NCBI GenBank assembly: GCA_033557465.1
Contig: CM066033.1
Coordinates: 12,029,080-12,093,079, forward strand
Length of the DNA: 64,000 nucleotides
Source of the DNA: Ichthyophis bannanicus
Lineage: Eukaryota > Chordata > Amphibia > Gymnophiona > Ichthyophiidae
Direction: 5' to 3'
Shown here: one piece after another, positions 19,209 through 28,697 of the stretch
How the letters are laid out: each line of letters begins with the position of its first letter
Numbering within the stretch: position 1 is the stretch's first letter
Program-made: the position numbers and the translations under genes
The notes under the pieces: model-generated
Told to the model about the DNA's origin: nothing
Database searches by the model: none
What the model saw: the letters and a program-made list of their open reading frames with translations, nothing else

Positions 19209-20757
19209 ACATAGAAACATAGAAACATGATGACAGAAAAAGACCACAAGGCCCATCTAGTCTGTCCTTCCATAACAACAACTACAACAGTCCACTTTTT
19301 ACCTTTAGAGATCCTCTGTGTTGGTCCCATGCTTTTTTGAATTCAGTTACTGTCCTCATCTCTACCACCTCCACTGGGAGACTATTCCACGGATCCACTA
19401 CTCTTTCCGTAAAGAAATATTTCCGCATATCACTCCTGAATCTATCTCCCTTCACCCTCATCCCATGTCCCCTCGTCGCAGAACTTGCTTTCAATTGAAA
19501 GAGGCTCTCTCCCTGAACATTTATGCCACGGAGGTATTTAAACATCTCAATCATATCACCTCTATCCCGCCTTTCCTCTAAGGTGTACATATTAAGATCC
19601 TTAAGTCTGTCCTCATATGCTTTATAATGAAGACTACTAATCATCTTAGTAGCAACCCTCTGCACCGACTCCATCCTGTTCACATCCTTTTGAAGGTGCG
19701 GTCTCCAGAATTGCACACCATACTCCAAATGAGGTCGCACCAAAGACTTATACAGAGGCATTATCACCTCCTTTTTTCTGCTAGCCATTCCTCTCCGTAT
19801 GCACCCAAGCATCCTTCTAGCTTTTGCCGTCGCCTTTTCTACCTGTTTAGCTACTTTAAGATCATCGGACACAACTATGCCTAGGTCCCGCTCTTCTTTA
19901 GTGGACAAAAGTACTTCACCTCCTATGCTGTATTGCTCCCTTGGATTGCTGCAGCCCAAATGCATGACCTTACATTTTTTAACATTAAATCCCAGCTGCC
20001 AAATTCTAGACCATTCTTCAAGCTTAGCTAGATCCCTCCTCATGTTATCTACACCTTCCTGGGTGTCTACTTTATTGCAGATTTTGGTATCATCCGCAAA
20101 GAGGCAAACCTTACCCGACAGCCCTTCCGCTATATCACTAACAAAGATGTTAAAAAGAATCGGACCAAGGACAGATCCCTGGGGCACACCACTGGTAACA
20201 TCCTTCTCCTCAGAGTGAGCTCCATTTACTTGTACTCTTTGTTGCCTCCCACCCAACCAATTTCTAACCCAAGCAGTAACATTAGGGTCCATCCCTAGGG
20301 TGCTCAGTTTGTTTATAAGTCGCCTGTGAGGAACAGTGTCAAAGGCTTTACTGAAATCTAAATACACCACATCTAGAGCTCTCCCTCGGTCCAACTCCCT
20401 GGTCACCCAGTCAAAGAAATCAATCAGATTTGTCTGACAAGACCTGCCTCTGGTGAATCCATGCTGCCTCGGATCCTGTAATCCGCTGGACTCCAGAAAC
20501 CTCACTATTTTCTCTTTCAACAGCGTTTCCATTAATTTACTCACCACTGAAGTTAAACTAACCGGCCTGTAGTTTTCAACCACATCCTTACTTCCGCTTT
20601 TGTGTAAAGGCACCACATGAGCCTCTCTCCAGTCCTTTGGCACCACTCCCGACTCCAACGAGGCATTGAAAAGGTCAGTCAGTGGAGTTGCTAGAACGTC
20701 CCCAAGTTCCCTCAGTATTCTAGGGTGTATCCCATCCGGTCCCATCGCTTTGTCTAC
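19209..20757 (-). mobile_element. CR1 LINE, 5'-truncated, with long RT frame
   Basis: The 3' end (low coordinate) shows the typical CR1 tail, on the plus strand ACATAGAAACATAGAAACATG, followed by AAGACCACAAGGCCCATC. The open frame covers the reverse transcriptase and C-terminal domain. The element is truncated 5' near 20757, where recognisable protein (DKAMGPDGIHPRIL) begins. It lies antisense to the KRAB gene in intron 5. Confidence 0.9.
19282..20757 (-). CDS. CR1 reverse transcriptase (uninterrupted remnant ORF)
   Basis: The minus-strand frame (open up to 20958; CR1-like from about 20757) carries the non-LTR RT motifs in order: PDGIHPRILREL, VVPLHKSGSKD, YRPVSLTS, KLMETLL, QHGFTRGRSC, VYLDFSKAFDTVPH (motif A), SGVPQGSVLGPILFN (motif B), CLFADDTKI (motif C with both Asp intact) and MHLG. 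The C-terminal LINE domain RPHLEYGVQFWRPHL and DPWNSLP...FKKAWD follows to the stop at 19282. No frameshift is seen in about 490 codons, so this copy is young. It lacks the endonuclease and N-terminus, so it is not autonomous. The residues ahead of about 20757 derive from flanking DNA. Confidence 0.85.
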   Translation of the reverse strand, partial: VDKAMGPDGIHPRILRELGDVLATPLTDLFNASLESGVVPKDWREAHVVPLHKSGSKDVVENYRPVSLTSVVSKLMETLLKEKIVRFLESSGLQDPRQHGFTRGRSCQTNLIDFFDWVTRELDRGRALDVVYLDFSKAFDTVPHRRLINKLSTLGMDPNVTAWVRNWLGGRQQRVQVNGAHSEEKDVTSGVPQGSVLGPILFNIFVSDIAEGLSGKVCLFADDTKICNKVDTQEGVDNMRRDLAKLEEWSRIWQLGFNVKKCKVMHLGCSNPREQYSIGGEVLLSTKEERDLGIVVSDDLKVAKQVEKATAKARRMLGCIRRGMASRKKEVIMPLYKSLVRPHLEYGVQFWRPHLQKDVNRMESVQRVATKMISSLHYKAYEDRLKDLNMYTLEERRDRGDMIEMFKYLRGINVQGESLFQLKASSATRGHGMRVKGDRFRSDMRKYFFTERVVDPWNSLPVEVVEMRTVTEFKKAWDQHRGSLKVKSGLL

Positions 20758-21043
20758 AGTTTGTGAGTTTTGTTTTCTGTGAACTAGACAGTGCTGGTAG
20801 CTGGAGAGAGGCAACAGGGTGGTCGTACTGGAAGAGGCTGGAGGAAAGATGGAGAGACGCCCCCTATTGGGATCCGCAGGAAGAACGAGGAAGGGTGACA
20901 TTAGCAGGATGGATGGCGGCCGGGAGGAACAGCAGGCTGACCCTCCTCCTGCCTCCACTGGAAGTAAGAAAAGGGAGGGAGGCAGCTAGACTTTCAATGG
21001 AAGCAGCAGGAGGGAGGAAGGCCCCCATTTATAGCAGCAGCAG
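20758..21043. other. Intron 5, GGAGG/GCAG-rich spacer
   Basis: Purine-rich sequence (AGGAGGGAGG, GCAGCAGCAG) without gene-like features lies between the CR1 and a MITE. Confidence 0.4.
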
Positions 21044-21485
21044 CAGGGCTGGACCATCTATGAGGCGGCCGCTTAGGATGGCAGACCTCTGTGGGCGGCA
21101 GGTCATGTGTTTTGGTACACATGGCATTGCGCTCCCTCCCCTCCTGTGCTGAGCCGTATCGCAGCCCTTCTGCCGCTGATTGAGACGGCTGGAGTGTCTC
21201 GGCAGTAGTGCTAGGCTGTGTGCTTCTGTGCACATGGCCTGATGCTTCTGACTCCCACAAAGTTGTTTTGGAAGGGAGTCAGAGGCAACAGGCCATGTAT
21301 GCCAAAACACATAGTCTGCTGCTGCTACCACCGAGCAGTCTCCTGGTTGCCAGAATCATCAGCAGCGGAGGAGGGGGGGAGGGCAGTGGCACGGCTGAGC
21401 ACGGGGAAGGGGGCAGCACGGCCAGATGTAATGTGGTACGGCCGGGGCTTCTGCCTAAGACAGCAGAAACCTCAGGCCGGCCCTG
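21044..21485. mobile_element. hAT-type MITE with near-perfect 8-bp target duplication
   Basis: The left end CAGGGCTGG (21044) and right end CCGGCCCTG (to 21485) form short terminal inverted repeats. Flanks are AGCAGCAG and AGCAGCAA, 7 of 8 identical, as expected for a hAT. Internally it folds: the CATGGCCTGATGCTTCTGAC arm pairs with GTCAGAGGCAACAGGCCATG (21234-21297), and an outer arm around CATGTGTTTTGGTACACATG pairs with 21290-21322. It has no coding capacity. Confidence 0.7.
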
Positions 21486-22358
21486 AGCAGCAATTTTAAG
21501 GTTAGTGGGACTCTTGGGCATATTCTGAAGCAGTTTTCATTATCAAGGAACTGTGGGATCCTGTTCCAATTTATCCTGCTAGACCACTCCAGACAAGTGG
21601 GTTACGTCCCTCTGCCAACAGATGTCGGAGACACAGAAAGTGCCAGAAGCTTCAACGAACAGGCTCTGGCATATAGAGAGGCCCCCCTAGGTATCACCCT
21701 CAGTATTTCTCTGTCTCCAGCAGATGATGGATGTCTGTTTCTTTACTCCTGGCAGCCTGCCATTCTAAGGGGCTAAGGATCTCTGCCAGTGGAACTCTGA
21801 GCTTAATAGGGTGGAGGTCTTCGGGGCGCACATGAGGTGTTGCCCTGAAGTTTCCCACTGACTGCTCAGTCTAGGACAATCCGGGAGCTCCTGGTCAGGA
21901 GAACCTGTTCAGCTTATCCTGAGAGGGGTTAGCACAGGGCAATAAGGAGATCCTGTAACAGAGGGCAGCATCCCTTATTTTTCATTTTCTACTATAAGTT
22001 TATATATCCCGTAACTGGAAAGAGCCTGTCACCGGAATTACAGCCTCACTTGCCTTTCCCTGCTTCCCTCTTCCGCGACTGAGGCCTGAGCTGAACGAGA
22101 GTCGCAGTGATTGTTTTCTGTCTCCCCCTCTTTCCGTGTCTCCATTAGCGATTTCCGACCTTAGGCTGCCTCACTGCCGTTAGGCCTGGCCTGCTTGAGG
22201 AGGGCCGCCAATAGTGCCATGCACTGTTTCCCACCATTTTTCGTCTCTCTGAGTGGCTGCAGCTGCGCTAAGCACGCTGTGGTGGACATTTCGAGTCAGC
22301 TATTTTTTTCTTGGCACGTCCATCTCCGGTACACTGGTCACTGCGGCTTTGCTGCAAT

Positions 22359-22465
22359 GTCATCCTCAGTAAACAGGCGTCTCGCCTGCGGTAAGAAGCT
22401 ATGCATCCTCTCAGACTTGCTATGTGCCAAGTGTCTGGCTTATCTGGGGGAGTCTTCCCTCAAAG
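22359..22465 (+). pseudogene. DIRS-4 gag-like N-terminus
   Basis: A frame beginning MSSSVNRRLACGKKLCIL and CAKCLAYLG resembles the Cys-rich start of DIRS gag proteins (compare KCDRCKKLMS...CLRCLG in DIRS-2). It is cut off by inserted sequence at about 22466. Confidence 0.5.
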
Positions 22466-22745
22466 AACAAAATGTTTTGTTCCTTATCGTCCCTCCAGTC
22501 CAGTCCTTCACCTCTGGGTAGTGCACCTCCTCCCGCAACATGGAGACTGGGCATGTCATAATTGTGACACTACTGTACATATCCTGCTGGCATCTCCCAC
22601 CAGCTCCCAGTGTGCTCATTCTCCATGCAGCTGGAGGTAGTGAGCCTAGGTGCTGGGCTCACTAGAGGAGCAGATAAGGAGCTTTAGGCAGATTAGATAG
22701 GGATTTTAGCTTTAATTTCTCCCTATAATTTTTTTTCCTTTGGCT
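22466..22745 (+). mobile_element. DIRS family A left-terminus fragment inserted in DIRS-4
   Basis: GTTCCTTATCGTCCCTCC, CTGGGTAGTGCACCTCCTCC and CAACATGGAGACTGGGCATG match the left terminal repeat of DIRS-1 (7669-7850). Only the first about 280 bp are present, followed by an A-run and a SINE. Confidence 0.7.
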
Positions 22746-22774
22746 GTACCTTTAAAGTTTATTAAAAAAAAAAC

Positions 22775-22980
22775 CCCAAAGACACTGTACCTCAGGCCGG
22801 AGGGCCAGGGGTTCAAGTCCCACCTGGGGACAGCAATCTCAGGCCGGAGGGACTTGGGTTTCTAGTCCTATAGGCACTCCTTGTGGCCTTGGGCAAGCCA
22901 CTTAACCCTCCGTTGCCTCAGGTAAAAAAAGATTGTGATCCCTTTGGGGATAAGAGAATGTACCAAGTACCTAATCTACC
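22775..22980 (+). repeat. MIR-like CORE-SINE
   Basis: A box B-like GGTTCAAGTCC, then the core CCTTGTGGCCTTGGGCAAGC and CACTTAACCCTCCGTTGCC, define a CORE-SINE. The CTCAGGCCGGAGGG segment is duplicated (22791 and 22838). Confidence 0.7.
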
Positions 22981-22984
22981 AGGA

Positions 22985-23755
22985 GGTGGCTAACAAACAG
23001 AGACAGTCCCTGCCCGTCAGACCCCTGCAATGGGCCCTTCTAACTCGCTGGTCTCTAGCAACGCAGGACTACAATCAGCTCGAGGTGCGAGCAGTCCGCC
23101 TTGCTCTGTAGGCCTTTCTCCTGCCACTCTGCCATCACTCTGTCGGCGTCCTCTGCGACAATGCCACCACAGTGGCCTATCTCAACCAACAGGGTGACAC
23201 AAAAGCCCTGGGAGTCGCCAGGGAGATGTTGCTACTCCTCCTTTGCGCCGAGCGGCACTTGCAATCTCTCTCAGCCCAACACATTGCCGGGGTAGACAAC
23301 GTTCAAGCCGACTTTCTCAGTCGGCATACTCTGGACCCTGTCAAGTAGGAACTCCATCTGATGGCCTTTCAGCGTATTGAGTCTCTGGGACCAACCCAGG
23401 TTCGACCTTATGCCCACTGCTGCGAACGCCAAAGTCTCCGACTTCTTCAGTCGCTGCAGGGAAATTGGCTATCAGGGGATAGACACCCTGGCCCAGCATT
23501 GGCCTGTGGTCTCGTTGCTATACTTGTTTCCACCATGGCCACTGATTGGGAGGAGTCTCCATCGCATCAAGTCTCACCCCGGTCTGGTGGTCCTGGTCGC
23601 ACCCAGCTGGTCCTTGCACCCCTGGTATACGGACCTTGTTGGGCTGCAAATGACCTCACCCCTGCTGCTAGGCTCTCACCATGGTCTCCTGAGGCAGGTC
23701 CCAGTCCTAATGGACAACCCGGCTCCTTAATCATTTACGGCTTGGCTCTTGAGAA
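22985..23755 (+). pseudogene. DIRS-4 RNase H and methyltransferase-like region
   Basis: RNase H motifs read QLEVRAVRLAL (Glu), CDNATTVAYLNQQG (Asp) and HIAGVDNVQADFLSR (final Asp). Further on, WPVVSLLYLFPPWPLIGRSL and GLVVLVAPSWSLHPWYTDLV match the conserved methyltransferase-like region of DIRS polyproteins (YxFPPxPLIxxxL...VLVAPxWPxxPWY). The RNase H would remove template RNA after reverse transcription; the second domain's role is unproven. There are stops (for example after VRLAL, and TAG at 23346-23348). The RT that should precede it is absent. Confidence 0.75.
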
Positions 23756-23756
23756 G

Positions 23757-24759
23757 TAGCGTCTACTCCATAAAGGCTGTTCACTTAAGATGGTTCAGAT
23801 TCTGCTTAAAGCACGCTGCCCATCCACATCGTTGGCTTACACTCACATATGGCGCTTGTTTGAGTCATGGTGCGCTCATCAACAGTGTTCTCCATGGTGA
23901 GTGCAGATTCCAGAAATCCTAGCGTTTCTACAGGACGGCTTGATAATGGTCTTGCTCTCAGCTCTGAGTACAAATAGCAATCCTCAGGGGCCCTATTGCG
24001 GGGCGTTTGCTTGCATCTCACACAGACATCAGTCGTTTCCTGTGTGGGGTCCGCAGACTAAGGCCTCCACTCCGTCCACTTGTTCCCCCTTGGGACCTTT
24101 CTCTCATGCTCTGGAGTCTTATGAAGACTCCCTTTGAGCCTCCCCGGCATGCTATTCTCAGAGAATTTTCCTTAAAGATGGTCTTAGTTACTAGCAAATC
24201 AGCCAGGCGTGTGTTGGAACTACAGGCGCTCTCCTGTCAAGAGCCCTTTTTCTTATTCACTTCTGAAGGGGTGTCACTTCGTGTTGTGCCCTCCTTCTTA
24301 CCCAAGGTGCTTTCGCCCTTTCATGTGAATCAGACCATTTCCTTACCCTCCTTTCTGAAGGAACAAGGCTCTGAATCTCCGGACAATTTTCAAGCAGTCA
24401 TTGTCCGGAGAGTTCTATGTCGCTACCTTAAGGTCACAGCTTCCTTTCGGAAGTCAGATCGCCTGTTTGTATTATTTGCTGGGCCGCATAAAGGCCTGGC
24501 AGTGTCCAAGGCTACGATTCTGCACTGGATCAAGCACACCATCGAATCCGCTTACAGCCTGCATAACAAGTCCATCCCCGTGGGGCTTCATGCGCATTCC
24601 ACGCAGGCTCAGGCAGCGTCTTGGGCGGAACGCTTGCACGTTTTGCCCATTGACATTTGTCGTGCGGCCATCTGGTCTTCCTTTCATGCGCCACTACCAC
24701 CTCGACCGGCGGTAGTGGCGCGGCTTGGACCGCGGTGCATTTCGGGGCCATTGTGGTAA
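23757..24759 (+). pseudogene. DIRS-4 tyrosine recombinase
   Basis: The N-terminal part (SIKAVHLRWFRFC...) is broken by stops; from 24007 to 24759 the frame is open. Catalytic region: KSARRVLELQALS (first Arg), VLSPFHVNQTISLPSF, then LHAHSTQAQAASWAERL where the HxxR Arg is Gln, then DICRAAIWSS. The expected FxxHYxLD tyrosine is found in the overlapping frame (FMRHYHLD near 24690), so a frameshift precedes it. The enzyme integrates the circular DNA; two defects here make it inactive. Confidence 0.85.
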
Positions 24760-24807
24760 AAGCGGCTATTCCTTCCCAACCAGCAGGGATTTAGCTTGGG
24801 TACTTCC

Positions 24808-24892
24808 CACTTGTCTGGACTGGTCTAGCAGGATGAATTGGAAGAAGAAATTTCCTTTCCGGGAATCCTGCTAGACCAGTCCAGGACCCACC
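24808..24892 (+). repeat. DIRS-4 internal complementary region
   Basis: CACTTGTCTGGACTGGTCTA to ATGAATTGGAA is the complement of the left outer end (21563-21600). AAATTTCCTTTCCGGGAATC to GACCAGTCCAGG is the complement of the right outer end (25224-25260). The two are joined directly, as in DIRS-1. Confidence 0.85.
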
Positions 24893-25460
24893 GCTCACTG
24901 CATTCTTCAGCAACAGCCTTGGGTCGTCATTCATTTAATACAGCTTTCTGGAAGGACAGGCTGTGATCTCAGTTTCAGGCTCAGAAGTCAGTTTAGCCTG
25001 CCTACGCCCTTTGTACATAGTTGCACTTGTTGGTGCTCACCGTTCCAGGTCTCCTGGTGCGTTTAAATGCGTTTTGGTTGACATGGGGCTTCCTCTGCTT
25101 TTACATAAGTATACTGAGGGTGACACCTAGGGAAGCCTCTCTCTATGCCAGAGCCTGTTTATTGAGGCTTCTGACACTTTCTCTGTCTCCAACATCTGCT
25201 GACAGAGGGACTTAACCCACTTGTCTGGACTGGTCTAGCAGGATTCCAGGAAAGGAAATTAACAGCAAGTGAAATTTCTCCTTCGTGTTCCCTGCCTTGG
25301 TTCCATATCATTGCTACAGAAGGTTCATAAAGCTTTCCACCAGGATACTTTAATTTTCAGAACTCGCAGGATTCCAATCATCCCACTTTTATCCAAGTGT
25401 TGCTCTTCTGAGTTCTTACCTTTCCCTATCAATGAAGTTACTTTTCCATTTTTCTAACAG

Positions 25461-25568
25461 GCAGAAGAGGCTGCTGTACGGATCCCACAGAAGAGAGCCT
25501 GAAAATAGAAGAGGTTCCTCTCAGGGACCAGCTGGAGGGAGGAGAGGAGAATACTGACACCAAGATGG
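25461..25568 (+). CDS. KRAB-type zinc-finger gene, exon 6 (linker)
   Basis: A 108-nt exon, phase 1 in and out, has acceptor TTCTAACAG and donor GTGAGC at 25569. It encodes GRRGCCTDPTEESLKIEEV, then PLRDQLEGGEENTDTKM, closely following the pattern of the pre-finger exon in related genes (DPTxxxLKxEEVPxxDQLEGGEExTDTK). The next exon should begin with the phase-1 sequence seen at the start of the minus-strand finger exon (NGSRHNSERM...), but no such exon is found on the plus strand to 64000. The cumulative coding length is 640 nt. Confidence 0.85.
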
Positions 25569-25714
25569 GTGAGCCAAGAATTCCTTTATGATACAATCCT
25601 TGCTATGTGCAGTGGAATATTTCTAAACTTAAGCATAGAGGGTGAATGTTAGGGCATATCAACAGAGAGGTTCCGGTAAAGACAAAAGTAACTTAAATGC
25701 CCTTAAGTATAGAG

Positions 25715-28689
25715 CAGGCATATCCAACTTCGAACAGGTCGTGATTTACTTTTTCCGGCCAAAAGTGCCGGTGATCTACCACCATGAAAATTAAGTTATA
25801 CAAATTAGTTTCACATTAAATTTTAACCCAATAAAGTTGGAGGATTCCTCCCCCCCCCCCATTTTTATGGACCTTCTGTCATTTACGTGGATGTGATCAG
25901 CTGTTAAGCAAATTAAGCAAAAACAAAACAGAGACGAAGATCCAGTAAAAACTGCGAGGGGAAATGGAAAGTACATTTTTTCTTAGTTTTATTGAGTAAT
26001 AACTTTCTTTAACTGTCTTAATAACTTTCTTTACCTTTTATTGAGTAATTTGTGTTAAATTTAGGTCGAGTATTGATCCAGGCTGATCTTGCACAACCTT
26101 TAATATTTCGCTCTTACTCATTAGTGAGACGTCTGAGCCTGTATTTCATCCACCAGCTTTTTGAAGTTGAATGAATATTGCGTGAGGGCCAGTCTCAGGG
26201 AATCCTGGAGATGTTGATATGTCTTGATGGAATGTTGTGTGCTCTTTGTCATTTTCAGATGGGAAAACGCAGATTCACACAAATAAGTTGAACCGAAACA
26301 GGAGTGTACAGCTTCACTGCATCTTCTCAAGTTGGGAAATTTGTCTCTAGGCACTAGCTTCCAAAATGATTCTTGCTCAGCACAGGTCTTGATAAAAATG
26401 TCATTTTTAAGGGTTAATATTTCGTTTTCAAGAGATGGCTTGTTCAATGAGTAATTTTTACTGATAGCAGCTGCAGTTTCTTTAATGTCCACATCTACTT
26501 TGAATGGGTCTGACATGTACTCCACAACTGTCCCAATTTTTTTGGAAGTCACAGAATCTATTTTCGAATTCCTGGATAACAGAACAGATTTCTGTCACAT
26601 ACTTCTCTGAAAAACAAAATTTAGATATTGTCCCAGATGGTCCTGTGTATTAGGAAAACGATCAAAAGTGTTGTTTGCAAGGACAGTCATCATTAGCTCA
26701 AATTTGCTCTTGTAGGATGAAACTGTACTCATCATCTCGCCAATGCATTTGTTTTTACCTTGTAATTCAAGGTTCATATCACTTAGTTTGCCTGTAAAGT
26801 CAGCGAGAAATGCCAGATCACATAACCACTCCTCATCTTCCAACTCTGCTTGGTCATCTCCCCTCTCCTTCAAAAAACTTCTTATTTCATTCAGCAGATC
26901 ACAAAATCTTTGCAGAAATTTGTGCCTACTTAGCCACCTTACATCTGTGTGCAAAATGATTTCCGCTGCCCCTTCATCAAGAGTAAGATTGAAAAGCCAT
27001 CTTTGAAGTGATCTTCCACGAACTGAATTTACAATTTTGAAAGTGATGTCCATGACAGTCCTTGTATTGAGTATCTTGCTTGCCAAAACTTGCTGGTGAA
27101 TGATGCAGTGGTAAGAAAGGAAATCTGGGAAGTCGTCATGCTGTCTACAGAGGGCTATGAAACCGTTAACCTCACCTGCCATTGCTCTTGCTCCATCAGT
27201 AGTGATGGAAACAAGTCTATGGAATGTAAGATTTCACTTTGTCACAAAAGAATGGAAAGAACTGAATATTTCCTGACCGGTAGTTCTCCCTTTTAAAGAA
27301 ATCATTCCAAGTAGTTCTTCTTTAACACTGAAGTCTTCAAAAAACATTCGGATAAAGACTAGTAACTGGGCTATGTCTCTTATGTCTGTAGATTCATGCA
27401 GTAGGAGTGAGAAAGCAACACAATTTGAAACATCCTCCAACAATTGTTCAGTTGTGTCTCCACACATCTTTTCTATTCGCCGCACTACAGTGTTTCTTGA
27501 CAATTGTACATCTTGAATAGCAGCTATGATCTCTTTCTTATTTTTAAATCCTTCAGAAAAATTGTAAGATGCTTCAAGAAGACAATCTTTTACAAATTCC
27601 CCTTCAGTGAAAGGCTTGCATTTCTTTGCGATCAGGTTGCTGACCTTGAAGGATGCTATGCTTGCATTGACCGAATGTGACCTTGGCTGAGTAGCCAATT
27701 TCGATTTAAGTTCTTTGAGCTTCAGTTTACGAATTTCACTTTTGGGTGGAAAATCAGTATCAAACTTATTGCTATGCAGAGCCTTATAATGACGTTCCAG
27801 ATTACCCTTTTTGGGCAAGGATACTGGGGCGTTACAAATTAGGCAACAACACTTGTCTTTCACCATGATGAAGTAGTAATCCATTTCCCATTTATCATGA
27901 AAGTGGTAGGTTTTGCTGTTCTTTGGAACACTCATCTTTGTTATACTGGGGTGGCTGGATGTAAGAAGGCCAAATCTGCTAAGTTAGTATAAACACTGGC
28001 TGAATCTGGTCCAAAACTGTCACTGTTCCAAAGTATTAAAGATCAACAGGAACTGAAGACCTCTGGATGATGTGCAAAACAAGGACTGGAGATGCCACAG
28101 CGGTTTGAACGAATTCAAAGGCAAGGCGTAGGCAAGTTAGAACAAAATTGGAAAAGCTCGCCAAAATCACCAAATTCTTGATACTTTCTTGTGTCTGCCC
28201 GAAAACGTTTAATGAAAGCGAACTATAAAGCGACCAACGACCAGCACAGGACACAACTAATATGGTAAGTGTATTCAGGTAAAGCCCGGGGAATGGATAT
28301 CACCCGGTGTATAACACACTTCTAAGGGGTGTTGGGGCGGCGGCTGGAATGGGTGATTCCGAGAGGCAGAAGACCAGGTATGACACCGGGCCTGTGGCAT
28401 CTCGTCGCGGGGTACGGGCGGCGGCTCGCTGTGGTACCCAAAAACTATTGGCACAAAAACTACAAGCGCCACCAATACACCTGTCGGCAAGATTCCCGCA
28501 GGCAGGGAAAAAAGACAGGCAAAGGATCAGCAGCAGCGGCAAGCCCTCGGCAGATGACCTGCCGGCACGAGCTCTCTCTTAGTGATGGGGCGAGCTGCTG
28601 GAGAGATGGAGCCAAGTGGGGCTGGCGATCTACCTCTGACCCCTCCGTGATTTACAGGTAGATCGCGATCTACCTGTTGGACATGCCTG
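25715..28689 (-). mobile_element. hAT DNA transposon with perfect 8-bp TSD
   Basis: Terminal inverted repeats are CAGGCATATCCAACTT (left) and, complemented, CAGGCATGTCCAACAGGTAG (right). GTATAGAG flanks both sides (25707-25714 and 28690-28697), a perfect 8-bp target duplication. It is 2975 bp long. It carries one broken transposase on the minus strand and sits just downstream of exon 6 of the KRAB gene. Confidence 0.95.
26121..27935 (-). pseudogene. hAT transposase (Charlie/ZBED-like), inactivated
   Basis: Starts at 27935. An N-terminal BED-like zinc finger (CLICNAPVSLPKKGNLERH, then KALH) is followed by the core: LLLHESTDIRDIAQLLVF, VSITTDGARAMAGEVNGF, HCIIHQQVLASKIL, DVRWLSRHKFLQRFCDL. The dimerisation end is FGSTYLCESAFSHLKMTKS, then LRLALTQYS, and the stop is at 26121. 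It would cut and paste the element. Breaks: an in-frame TGA at 27234-27236, and a shifted segment around 26540-26615 between a T-run and an A-run, after which the original frame resumes. The usual LDES Asp is His here, an additional likely catalytic loss. The three open pieces share one frame, so decay is recent. Confidence 0.9.
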
Positions 28690-28697
28690 GTATAGAG

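Larger units (their letters stand above)
21563..25262 (+). mobile_element. DIRS retrotransposon, family D (DIRS-4), internally deleted
   Basis: The left terminal repeat (21563-21712) and inverted right repeat (25109-25262) share TCCTGCTAGACCA, TGTCGGAGACACAGAAAG/CTTTCTCTGTCTCC and GGCTCTGGCATA/TATGCCAGAGCC segments. The ICR at 24808-24892 joins complements of both outer ends. Internally: start of a gag-like frame (22359), foreign inserts (22466-22980), RNase H and methyltransferase-like regions, and a long tyrosine recombinase. RT is missing. It lies in intron 5 of the KRAB gene. Confidence 0.85.
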
